From contig NZ_BMZI01000004.1 of the NCBI RefSeq assembly GCF_014652715.1, positions 183,016 to 247,015 on the forward strand: DNA of 64,000 bases, given 5' to 3'. The first letter of the stretch is position 1, and each line of letters starts with the position of its first letter. Both the position numbers and the translations under genes were made by a program. The DNA is from Salinicola rhizosphaerae (lineage in GTDB: Bacteria; Pseudomonadota; Gammaproteobacteria; Pseudomonadales; Halomonadaceae). Shown here piece after piece: positions 56,587 through 64,000 of the stretch. A model generated the notes under the pieces. That model saw nothing but the letters and a program-made list of their open reading frames with translations. It had not been told where the DNA came from and did no database searches.

Positions 56587-56615
56587 ATTATTAAAGCCTT
56601 TATAAACTATTGAAA
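56587..56615 (-). promoter_or_regulatory. Promoter candidate of the 2HCT transporter
   Basis: On the minus strand TTTCAA (56615-56610), 17-bp spacer, AATAAT (56592-56587), in an AT-rich island of the divergent region suited to binding of CitB/DpiA-type regulators. Confidence 0.42.
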
Positions 56616-56635
56616 GAGAAGGCGTCGGAGAACGC

Positions 56636-56657
56636 ATACCGCACCCGTGTGCGGTAT
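56636..56657. promoter_or_regulatory. Inverted repeat upstream of the sensor kinase gene
   Basis: ATACCGCAC-CCGT-GTGCGGTAT, a perfect 9-bp inverted repeat 37 bp before the kinase ATG; operator or leader hairpin. Confidence 0.55.
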
Positions 56658-56694
56658 ACCACCTTGGTCGAAATGGGGTTAGACATAGGTCGAT

Positions 56695-58293
56695 ATGAAG
56701 CGTCTGCGTCTCAGTGCCCAGCTTTTCGTTCTGGTCGCCAGCATGATCGTGCTGACGCTGGGCGTGGCTCTCCTGCTGTTCAACTACCAGCTTCGCGCCA
56801 ATCTCGAACAGGCGCAGGGCGAGCGCGTGATGGGGTTGGCGGCCTCGCTGGCGGACCGCGCTGATGTCAGGGCCGCACTGACCGCCAAGCCGATCGTCCA
56901 CGATCCTGACTCACTGCTGCGCGCGCGGATCGAAGCGCTGCGCGAGCGGCTCGGAGTCGACTTCATCACCGTGATAGACACGCGCCACCTGCGCCTGACG
57001 CATCCGGATCCGTACGAGATCGGTCGCCATTTCCGCGGCGACGACGAAGGGCCAGCGCTGGCCGGTGAATCCTATGTCTCGCGCGCGGAGGGCACGCTCG
57101 GCGTCAGCATTCGCGGCTTCTCGCCGGTACTGGGCAGCGACGGCCAGGTGATCGGCGCGGTCGCGACCGGCGTTACGCTCAAGCGCGTCGGCCTGCTGCT
57201 GTCCGAGCGTAGCCAGGTACTCTGGCTCGGGATCGTGGGTTTGATGCTGATCGGGGGGCTCGGCGCCTGGTGTCTGGCGCATTACATCAAACGAGTCCTG
57301 CTGGGATTCGAGCCGCACCAGATCTCCGGCTGGGTGCGCGAGCGTCAGGCGATGCTGGCCTCGCTTCACGAGGGTGTGCTCGCGATTAACGCCGAGGGCG
57401 AAGTGACACTGGTCAATCCGGCGGCGCGGCAGCTGCTCAATCCGCTCGGCGGCACCGAGGCGGCACTGCCACGCGAGGTGCTGGACGAGCTCTTCGACAG
57501 TGGCGCGGTGTCGCTCAACCGTCGTCTGACGCTCAACGGCCGGGCGTTGATCGTCAATCGGGTGCCGATCCGCGCCGAGCGCGGTGGCGGTGGCTCGATC
57601 GTGACGCTACGCGATCGCAGCGAGGTCAATCGGCTCGCCGAGGAGCTAACTGGCGTCAGTCGCTACGCGCAGGCGCTGCGGGCCTCCACGCACGAGTTCA
57701 AGAATCGTCTGCATGTCATTCTCGGTCTGGTGCAGCTGCGCGATATCGGCCGCCTCGAACGCTATCTGCGGGAGCTGGACGATACCCTGATCGCCCCGGC
57801 CGCCGCGCGGGTGGCTGGCGTCAAGGACCCGATCCTGGCCGGATTTCTGCTGGCCAAGGGGAGTGAAGCGCGGGAGCGTCAGGTGGCGCTGGAGATCGAA
57901 CTCGACAGCGATATTCCAGCCCCTGACAGCGGTGAAACGGGGCACTGGCTGGTCACGATCATCGGCAACCTGCTCGAGAACGCGTTCGAGGCGGTCGCCG
58001 AGCGCAACTTGCCCTCGGTCACGCTGAGTATGGGCCTGGATGCCGGAGAGCTCTCGCTCCACGTTGCCGACAACGGCGCCGGCATGGGCGAGATCGAGCA
58101 GCATCGCGCTCTGGAGCAGGGGATCTCTTCCAAGGGCGAAGGGCGTGGCTACGGGCTGGCGATGGTCAAGGCGCACGTCGAGTCGCTGGAGGGAACGCTC
58201 GCGCTCTATTCCACGCCCGGGCGTGGCACCTTGGTCGAGGTGACATTACCCTATGCGGCGGATGCCACAACGCTGACCGATGGAGTGATCTGA
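56695..58293 (+). CDS. Sensor histidine kinase, CitA/DcuS family
   Basis: Membrane sensor for an external carboxylate. The 532-residue protein has two helices (about 9-30 and 176-197) around a periplasmic PAS/Cache domain; the ligand region THPDPYEIGRHFRG and GTLGVSIRGFSPV is typical of CitA/DcuS. A cytoplasmic PAS domain (about 215-300) follows, then the phospho-acceptor His333 in STHEFKNRLHVILG, and the ATPase N-box NLLENAFEAV, DNGAGMGE and GYGLAMVK. The ribosome site is weak. Three bp separate it from the response regulator gene. Confidence 0.94.
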   Translation: MKRLRLSAQLFVLVASMIVLTLGVALLLFNYQLRANLEQAQGERVMGLAASLADRADVRAALTAKPIVHDPDSLLRARIEALRERLGVDFITVIDTRHLRLTHPDPYEIGRHFRGDDEGPALAGESYVSRAEGTLGVSIRGFSPVLGSDGQVIGAVATGVTLKRVGLLLSERSQVLWLGIVGLMLIGGLGAWCLAHYIKRVLLGFEPHQISGWVRERQAMLASLHEGVLAINAEGEVTLVNPAARQLLNPLGGTEAALPREVLDELFDSGAVSLNRRLTLNGRALIVNRVPIRAERGGGGSIVTLRDRSEVNRLAEELTGVSRYAQALRASTHEFKNRLHVILGLVQLRDIGRLERYLRELDDTLIAPAAARVAGVKDPILAGFLLAKGSEARERQVALEIELDSDIPAPDSGETGHWLVTIIGNLLENAFEAVAERNLPSVTLSMGLDAGELSLHVADNGAGMGEIEQHRALEQGISSKGEGRGYGLAMVKAHVESLEGTLALYSTPGRGTLVEVTLPYAADATTLTDGVI

Positions 58294-58296
58294 CCC

Positions 58297-59025
58297 ATGC
58301 GCGTACTGATAGTCGAAGATGACCCGATGGTGATGCGCCTGAACGTCGAGTTTCTCAATCGACTCGATGGCATCAGCCTGGTCGCGCAGTGCGAGGATCT
58401 GCCCGCCGCGCGCGAGATACTCGCCCGCGAACCGGTCGATCTGCTGCTGCTCGACGTGTTTCTTCGCGAGCACAACGGCCTCTCTCTGGTCCGGGAGCTG
58501 CGTCGCCAGGCGCGGGATGTCCAGATCGTCCTCATCACGGCGGCCTCGGAGATGGAGACGGTGCGCGAAGCCAAGCTGCTGGGCGTGGCCGACTATCTGG
58601 TCAAGCCGTTCGAGTTCGAACGCTTCCAGGAAGCGCTGAACTACTGCCTGGAGACGCATCGCCGCCTCGCCAAGCTGCCGACCCGCGCCCATCAGCGCGA
58701 TCTCGACTCGCTGTTCCGGCGCGAAACGGGGGCGCCGGCGCCGATCCGCCCCGGCGATCTGCCCAAGGGATTGACCACCAATTCGCTGGCTCAGGTGGCC
58801 CGCGCGGCTGGCGATCAGTGCGGCAATTCGTTCACCACCGAGGCGTTGAGTGACAATACCGGCATGTCACGGGTCTCCGTGCGCAAGTATCTCAAGCACC
58901 TGGTAGATCGCGGCCTGCTCGAGGAGTCTTTCCATTACGGTCAGATCGGTCGACCCTCGTTTACCTATCGCTGCCTCGATCTGGATGCGCTGCGTCAGCT
59001 CGGCGAGCCAGCCTCCGCCGGCTGA
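58297..59025 (+). CDS. Response regulator, CitB/DcuR family
   Basis: Partner of the upstream kinase; should activate the divergent transporter gene. The 242-residue protein has a receiver domain with acidic pocket EDD (8-9), phospho-acceptor Asp53 in LLLLDVFLREHNGL and Lys in YLVKPFEF, then a linker and a C-terminal winged helix-turn-helix (about 165-225) with LSDNTGMSRVSVRKYLKHL. The gene ends 16 bp from the convergent mnmC, with no terminator hairpin in between. Confidence 0.94.
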   Translation: MRVLIVEDDPMVMRLNVEFLNRLDGISLVAQCEDLPAAREILAREPVDLLLLDVFLREHNGLSLVRELRRQARDVQIVLITAASEMETVREAKLLGVADYLVKPFEFERFQEALNYCLETHRRLAKLPTRAHQRDLDSLFRRETGAPAPIRPGDLPKGLTTNSLAQVARAAGDQCGNSFTTEALSDNTGMSRVSVRKYLKHLVDRGLLEESFHYGQIGRPSFTYRCLDLDALRQLGEPASAG

Positions 59026-59041
59026 GTCACCGCCCTCGCGG

Positions 59042-61099
59042 TCAGCGCCCACGCCTGAGGCCGGCGATGATGCGTCGGCCGGGGTGAAGGTGGTCGACGA
59101 GTTCACGCGGCAGCGGCAGTGGTTCGTCATGAATGCGCGACGCGATCACTTCGGCACACAGCGGTGCGCTGACCATGCCGCGTGAGCCATGGGCGGTGCT
59201 CACCCACAGCCCCGGGTAATGGACGCCGGGAGTGTCGAAACGACGATTGGCATCCTTGGACAGCGCCGCGTAGGCCTGCCGCCACGCGCGGGCGTCGGGC
59301 AGCGGGCCGGCGTAGGGCGTCTTGTCCGGACTGGCGGCTCGCACGCTGGCACGCCCACCCAGCGACTCGGCAGGGATCTCCCCCAGCGCGGCGCCGAGTG
59401 CAGGCGCCGTTCGCGAGAGTTCCGACAGATTGCGGCGATGATCCGCGAGTCGCAGCTCGTTGCTGTCGTCATTGGGCGTGAAGGTGGCGCCGAAGGTCAG
59501 CTGCCCTTTCCGAGGGGGCATCACGTAGCCGCCCGCGCAGTGCACTTCATCCAGCGTCAGCGCCGGCGAGACAGACAGGGTGGATATCTGCCCGCGAATC
59601 GCCTGCAGCGGCAGGCCATCGAGCCAGTCGCGGCTGGCGTGGCCGGTCGCGAACACGACCTGATCCACCGTCAGCGCATGGCCCGATAGCTGCAGACGCC
59701 AGCCGTTTTCCGTCTCGCGCAGCGAATGCAGCTCGTCGCGTCGCCACTCGATCCCGGGGGGCTCCAGCAGGGTTCGACACAGCGCAACCGGATCGACCCA
59801 GCCGGCGCCGGGATAACGCAGAGCGTCGTCCTGTGCATGGACGACAGTCTCCGGCAGCGAATGGTTGGCCAGGAAGCGATCGCGACGGTTGCGGTCGCCC
59901 GCCCACTGCAGCAGACCGCAGTCGTGCCACCAGCGACGTTCGGGGTCGAGCCGAGCCAGCCAGCGCTGAGTGTGCAGCAGCGCCGCCAGGTAGAAACGGC
60001 TCTGCAGGTTGGTTTCGAGCGCCAACTTCACGTAGAGCGCTGCCTGCGGATTGCCGGAAGCGCCACCGGCTACGCCGGCACGATCGATCACCGTGACCTC
60101 GCTACCGCGGCGTGCCAGCGCTGCGGCAACGCTGGCGCCGGCGATGCCGGCACCAATGACGGCGATATGTCGCCGCCGCCGCGGCGCGGGCGGATGAAAC
60201 CAGGGCGTCTCGGCGCGGGCCGCCACGGTCGCCGCCGCCGATTCGGCATCGGCCCGTGGATGAAGTGCCTCTGACAGAGCATCCGATCCTGGCTCCGATT
60301 CCCCATTCGGTTGCGATGCCCTCGCTTCGGCGAGTCCGTTTCCTCGCCAGACACCCTGCAGCATCTCGCGCTTGCGTCCGAATCCCGGCACCTTTTGCCA
60401 GGAGAAACCGGCTGCCGCGAGGCCGCGGCGGACAAGGCCGGCGCAGGTGAACGTTGCGAACGTGGCGCCCGGGCGACTGGCGCGAGCGAGCGCCTCGAAC
60501 AGTGGCGGCTGCCACATGTCCGGATTCTTCGAGGGGGCGAATCCGTCCAGGAACCAGGCGTCGACCGCGCCATCCAGGCGCGCCAGCGACTCGGCGGCAT
60601 CGCCAAAGTGCAGGTCGAGCGTAACGCGCTCGCTCAACGCCAGCCGGTGGATGCCCGCCACGGCCGGTGGCCACTGGTCGATCAGGGCTCGCGCACGATC
60701 GACCAGCGTTGGCCAACCATGCCACACCCGCTCGAGCGCCTCTCGTGTCAACGGATGCTTCTCGGTCGAGACGAGATGGAGTCGCGCAGCGGAGGGCGCG
60801 TTCTCGTCGAAGCAGGCCCAGGCACACAGCATGTTGAGCCCGGTGCCAAAGCCGGTTTCACCGATGACGAATGCCCGCTCGCGGGACCAGTCGGCGAGCC
60901 GAGACGCCAGCGCGTTATGCTCGAGGAAGACAAAGTGCGTCTCTTCCAGACCGTCCTGGCGAGAGAAATAGACGTCGTCGTAGTGCGTCGAGTACGGCGC
61001 CTCGTTGGCGTTGTCGTCCGATCGCCAGTCGAGCTCAGCCGGCGACAGGGCGGCTTCCGCTGCCGAGTGGCGGGGCGTATTGGCGGAGTGGTTCGCCAT
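59042..61099 (-). CDS. mnmC: Bifunctional tRNA wobble-uridine modification enzyme MnmC
   Basis: Completes mnm5s2U34 in tRNA: the C-terminal FAD oxidase removes the carboxymethyl group and the N-terminal methyltransferase adds a methyl. The start at 61099 gives 685 residues. The methyltransferase (about 20-250) shows FVIGETGFGTGLNML and DAWFLDGFAPSKNPDMW; the oxidase begins near 315 with HIAVIGAGIAGASVAAALARRG and ends with the STAHGSRGM segment. The linker between them is a little longer than in E. coli. A longer frame to 61252 is non-conserved. Confidence 0.95.
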   Translation of the reverse strand: MANHSANTPRHSAAEAALSPAELDWRSDDNANEAPYSTHYDDVYFSRQDGLEETHFVFLEHNALASRLADWSRERAFVIGETGFGTGLNMLCAWACFDENAPSAARLHLVSTEKHPLTREALERVWHGWPTLVDRARALIDQWPPAVAGIHRLALSERVTLDLHFGDAAESLARLDGAVDAWFLDGFAPSKNPDMWQPPLFEALARASRPGATFATFTCAGLVRRGLAAAGFSWQKVPGFGRKREMLQGVWRGNGLAEARASQPNGESEPGSDALSEALHPRADAESAAATVAARAETPWFHPPAPRRRRHIAVIGAGIAGASVAAALARRGSEVTVIDRAGVAGGASGNPQAALYVKLALETNLQSRFYLAALLHTQRWLARLDPERRWWHDCGLLQWAGDRNRRDRFLANHSLPETVVHAQDDALRYPGAGWVDPVALCRTLLEPPGIEWRRDELHSLRETENGWRLQLSGHALTVDQVVFATGHASRDWLDGLPLQAIRGQISTLSVSPALTLDEVHCAGGYVMPPRKGQLTFGATFTPNDDSNELRLADHRRNLSELSRTAPALGAALGEIPAESLGGRASVRAASPDKTPYAGPLPDARAWRQAYAALSKDANRRFDTPGVHYPGLWVSTAHGSRGMVSAPLCAEVIASRIHDEPLPLPRELVDHLHPGRRIIAGLRRGR

Positions 61100-61337
61100 G
61101 GTGTCCGTAAGTGAAAGGTGGGTGATTCGACAGTCGCAAGTCGGGTCGTGGAGGACATCGACAGGCTGTTCAAATTTTGATCGATCTTCGCTAGCCTGCG
61201 TATCGTCTACCGCAAACGGAGTGGTCCGCGGGATCTCAACAGTGTTATCCACAGTCAGTGTGAAAAACTGGCGACACCGCGCTGTGGATAATCGCCGCCT
61301 CGGAGGTCACCGGGGCGGCGTGTGACCGATGACGATG

Positions 61338-61637
61338 TCAGGGCAGCACGCGCTTGAACGGCTTGACCGTGACGCTTGCGTAGACGCCGGCTGCCACGTA
61401 GGGGTCGGCGTCTGCCCACGCTCGTGCGGCCTCGAGCGATTCGAATTCGGCGACGACCAGACTGCCGCTGAATCCGGCGGCGCCGGGGTCGTTGCTGTCG
61501 ATGGCCGGGTGCGGGCCGGCGAGAACGAGCCGGCCCTCGTCGCGCAGTGTCTCCAGCCGCTCCAGGTGGGCCGGGCGGACGGACTGGCGTTTCGCCAGAC
61601 TCTCTTCGATGTCGTCGCTGATAATGGCGTAAAGCAT
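61338..61637 (-). CDS. yciI: YciI family protein
   Basis: A 99-residue ferredoxin-like-fold protein: [20 protein letters not shown] with the conserved Asp, [19 protein letters not shown] with the conserved His, and [22 protein letters not shown]. Biochemical role unclear; a hydrolase-like His-Asp pair is conserved. Its ATG overlaps the yciB stop (TGATG), so the pair is cotranscribed, as in many gammaproteobacteria. Confidence 0.93.
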   Translation of the reverse strand: MLYAIISDDIEESLAKRQSVRPAHLERLETLRDEGRLVLAGPHPAIDSNDPGAAGFSGSLVVAEFESLEAARAWADADPYVAAGVYASVTVKPFKRVLP

Positions 61638-62188
61638 CAGGAACCCTCTTTCGATTGGGCGTGGGAGAGGTGGCGAGCCAGAAATAGCGCCTGACCGATC
61701 ACGAACAGCAGCGTCAGCCCCAGCATGCCAAAGAGCTTGAAGTCGACCCAGGTCGCTTCGTCGTATTGCGTGAAGACGTAGACATTGAGCGTCGCCATGG
61801 CGAAGAAGAACACTACCCAGGCGAGATTGAGCCGACGCCAGGTCGAGGCGGGGAGGCTGACCGCCTTGCCCATCATGCGCTGAGTCAATGTCTGGCCGCC
61901 GAACAGGGGCGAAAACAGGAACGCGATACCGAACAGCGCGTTGATGACCGTGGGTTTCCACTGAATGAAGGCCGGATCGCGGAAGGCAATTGTCGCGCTG
62001 GCGGAGAGAATGACGATGATCGATGTGATCAGCAGCATCTTCTCGATCCGGCGCTGGCGCCACCAGACGACGCCCAGCTGAACCAGGGTGGCGGGAATCA
62101 GCACGACGGTCGCCACGATGATGTCGCCGCTCCAATGATAGACGGCGAAGAACAGGGCGATGGGTAGAAAGTCGAACAGCAGTTTCAT
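61637..62188 (-). CDS. yciB: Intracellular septation protein A YciB (IspZ)
   Basis: Inner-membrane protein of 183 residues with five predicted helices, affecting cell envelope synthesis and septation. Family features: [23 protein letters not shown] at the start, [17 protein letters not shown], and [20 protein letters not shown] near the end. A GGAG site lies upstream. Divergent from the PHP-domain gene and coupled to yciI. Confidence 0.95.
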   Translation of the reverse strand: MKLLFDFLPIALFFAVYHWSGDIIVATVVLIPATLVQLGVVWWRQRRIEKMLLITSIIVILSASATIAFRDPAFIQWKPTVINALFGIAFLFSPLFGGQTLTQRMMGKAVSLPASTWRRLNLAWVVFFFAMATLNVYVFTQYDEATWVDFKLFGMLGLTLLFVIGQALFLARHLSHAQSKEGS

Positions 62189-62340
62189 GATGGGGCGAGT
62201 CTCCGGCGAGCGGTGCGGGGGCGGCGTTGATTGACCGAACAGGCCGCGCCCCTCACCATAAGCGCTCTATTCTGACAAAGACGCCGTTCGGCGTCATGCC
62301 TATGGTTGCCTGCTCCTCCGAGTTTCCGTCCGCTTCGGCG

Positions 62341-63255
62341 ATGTCCGGTCCCGTTTTACAGGCCTTGCCAGAGAGGCTGGCCGACGTGCGCGGGGTCGAC
62401 TTGCACATGCACTCCCGCGCTTCCGACGGCGCTCTGACGCCCGGTGAACTCATCGAGCTCTGCCTGGCTCGCGGATTGACCCACGTCGCGCTAACGGATC
62501 ACGACACGCTCGACGGTGTCGCTGAAGCCGATCGGGCGTGTCGACGGCTCGGGCTGCGTCTGATCGCGGCGGCGGAACTTTCGTGCCAGTGGCGCGGCAT
62601 CGGCATTCATGTCGTGGCGCTGCTGCCGGAGGGGGCGTCGGCAGGATTTACCGCCGGCCTCGAGACGTTGCACCAGGCGCGGGAGCGCCGCTCGCGCGAG
62701 ATCGCCCATCGGCTGGAGAAGATCGGTCTCGACGATGGCGTAGCGCGTGCCAGGCTCGAGGCGGGAAGTGAGCGCCCACTGGGGCGGCCCGATTTCGCCG
62801 CGGCGTTGGTCTCGGCAGGCCTGGTGCCCGATCGCAAGACGGCGTTCAAGCGCTATCTCGGGGCCGGCAAGCGAGGCGACGTCAAGATGCACTGGCCAGA
62901 GCTCTCGACCGTCGTCGGCTGGATTCGTGAAAGCGGCGGCGTCGCGGTCATTGCACATCCGCTGCGGTACGGGATGACGCGGCGCAAACGCGATCTGCTG
63001 TTCTCGGCTTTCATCGAGGCGGGAGGCGAGGCCGCCGAGTTGATTAGCGGCTACCAGAATCCGGACACCACCTTCGATCTCGCACGCCAGCTCGCCTTTC
63101 ACGGGCTCTACGGCTCGCTCGGCAGCGACTTCCACTACCCCGGTGGTGCGCTAGCGCCAGGCACTATCAGCCCGGCCCCCGCAAGTCATGTCAAACCGAT
63201 CTGGCTGCATCCGGCACTGGCGTCTTTCGGCGGCGAGATCCGGGAGACCTGTTAG
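62341..63255 (+). CDS. rnm: PHP-domain exonuclease, RNase AM type (YciV/TrpH)
   Basis: Metal-dependent 5'-3' exonuclease/phosphatase of the PHP family, active in rRNA 5' maturation and nucleotide (pAp) turnover in E. coli. The 304-residue frame has DLHMHSRASDGALTPGEL, LTDHDTLDGV, GVAVIAHPLRYG and SLGSDFHYPG, which supply the trinuclear metal site. The start is uncertain: ATG at 62341 is chosen for length, but 62296 is possible and neither has a clear ribosome site. Upstream of yciO, the conserved pairing. Confidence 0.87.
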   Translation: MSGPVLQALPERLADVRGVDLHMHSRASDGALTPGELIELCLARGLTHVALTDHDTLDGVAEADRACRRLGLRLIAAAELSCQWRGIGIHVVALLPEGASAGFTAGLETLHQARERRSREIAHRLEKIGLDDGVARARLEAGSERPLGRPDFAAALVSAGLVPDRKTAFKRYLGAGKRGDVKMHWPELSTVVGWIRESGGVAVIAHPLRYGMTRRKRDLLFSAFIEAGGEAAELISGYQNPDTTFDLARQLAFHGLYGSLGSDFHYPGGALAPGTISPAPASHVKPIWLHPALASFGGEIRETC

Positions 63256-63332
63256 GCTGGATGGCGTCAGCGGCAGGTCGGCATCCAGCCGGACAGCATC
63301 CGGCGCAGCAAGATATCGAGGAGAGTCAGCAG

Positions 63333-63953
63333 ATGACCCAGTTCTTTCAGATTCACCCACAGAACCCGCAGAAACGCCTGATTGACCAGGCAATGGGCAT
63401 TCTGCGTCAGGGCGGCGTGATCGCCTACCCGACCGACTCCGGCTATGCGCTAGGCTGCTGCCTCGGAGAGAAGAAGGCGATCGAGAAGATCAAATGGCTG
63501 CGCGAGCTGGACGACCGCCACAATTTCACCCTGATGTGCTCCGATCTTTCCGAGATCGGCACTTACGCCAAGGTCGACAACAGCGTATTTCGACTGCTCA
63601 AGTCCCACACCCCGGGGCCCTACACCTTCATCCTCAACGCGACCAGTGAGGTGCCGCGGCTGTTGCTGCACCCCAAGCGCCGCTCGATCGGCGTGCGCGT
63701 GCCGGATCACAAGATCACGCATGCCTTGCTCGACGCGCTCGGCGAGCCGCTGATGAGCGTCACCCTGATTCCCGTGGGCGAGGCGCTGCCGATGACCGAT
63801 CCGGAAGAGATTCGCGACCGTATCGGCGCGCATCTGGACCTGATCATCGACGGCGGTGCCTGCCATCTGGAGCCGACTACTGTCGTCGATCTGCGCGAAA
63901 TTCCGCCGCTCGTCGTGCGCGAGGGGCGTGGCGACGTCTCGTCGTTTGTGTAA
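63333..63953 (+). CDS. yciO: Sua5/YciO/YrdC-family protein YciO
   Basis: A 206-residue single-domain protein of the threonylcarbamoyl-AMP synthase superfamily. It shows GGVIAYPTDSGYALGC (nucleotide-binding region), RELDDRHNFTLMCSDLSEI, HTPGPYTFILNAT and RSIGVRVPDHKI. YciO is the paralogue of TsaC with a less certain role; length matches E. coli YciO. GAGGAG precedes the ATG at 63333. Confidence 0.93.
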   Translation: MTQFFQIHPQNPQKRLIDQAMGILRQGGVIAYPTDSGYALGCCLGEKKAIEKIKWLRELDDRHNFTLMCSDLSEIGTYAKVDNSVFRLLKSHTPGPYTFILNATSEVPRLLLHPKRRSIGVRVPDHKITHALLDALGEPLMSVTLIPVGEALPMTDPEEIRDRIGAHLDLIIDGGACHLEPTTVVDLREIPPLVVREGRGDVSSFV

Positions 63954-63974
63954 TAGCGAGATGGCTACACAGAC

Positions 63975-64000
63975 CGGCCGCCGAGATTGCTCGGCGGCCG
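63975..64000 (+). terminator. Terminator after yciO (runs to window edge)
   Basis: Perfect 11-bp stem CGGCCGCCGAG / CTCGGCGGCCG with an ATTG loop; the U-tract, if any, is outside the window. Confidence 0.7.

Overview
The window is a GC-rich, gene-dense stretch of a gammaproteobacterial chromosome. Gene order (pilQ-aroK-aroB-gltBD; mutS-fdxA divergent from pncC-recA-recX-alaS-lysC-csrA-tRNAs; ccmABCDEFGHI; smc-zipA-ligA) follows the Pseudomonas/Oceanospirillales pattern. SMC rather than MukB, and a 7Fe ferredoxin close to Azotobacter FdI, fit the same picture. Halomonadaceae (Halomonas, Salinicola or Kushneria type) is my best guess; this is inference from gene content and order, not a search. 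I see no prophage, IS element, CRISPR array or rRNA.

Layout. 1-3824: end of the type IV pilus secretin operon with aroK and aroB. 3825-4565: a 741-bp gap with no gene, where relatives often carry damX; it holds an 18-bp repeat array and the gltB leader. 4566-10476: glutamate synthase gltB-gltD, closed by a strong terminator. 10691-14744: a small orphan protein, an AIF-like flavoprotein reductase divergent from a RutG-like pyrimidine permease, and ChaC. 14885-18019: pyrG and eno. 18257-21686 (minus): zinc-ribbon protein, mutS, fdxA. 21946-29462 (plus): an orphan ribbon-helix-helix protein, pncC, recA with a LexA box, recX, alaS, lysC, csrA. 29683-30026: tRNA-Ser(GCT) and two identical tRNA-Arg(ACG).

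30181-38346 is accessory in character: dusC, then a minus-strand cluster of a gamma-glutamyltransferase-family amidohydrolase, two half-size ChrA proteins and a TctCBA tripartite transporter, divergent from a GntR/FCD regulator with an AT-rich palindrome between them. Together these look like an uptake-plus-hydrolysis system for an unidentified carboxylate or amide. 38454-39570 holds yigZ and a LexA/UmuD-type S24 autoprotease without any DNA-binding domain. 39845-47222 is the complete cytochrome c maturation operon, including the short ccmD. 47310-55037: smc, zipA, ligA and a YheU-family protein. 55189-59025: a 2-hydroxycarboxylate transporter divergent from a CitA/CitB (DcuS/DcuR) two-component system. 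59042-63953: mnmC, yciI, yciB, an RNase AM-type PHP protein and yciO.

The most unusual signal is in the gaps. Several intergenic regions contain local, degenerate tandem repeats of 14-20 bp, each with its own unit, starting at or just after a stop codon or lying over a translation start (upstream of gltB, recA-recX, after recX, after gntR, upstream of tctC, upstream of ccmA, ccmB-ccmC, after ligA). In the ccmA leader the repeat creates a relay of tiny overlapping ORFs, each stopping on the next start (ATGA/GTGA), the last ending on the ccmA start codon.
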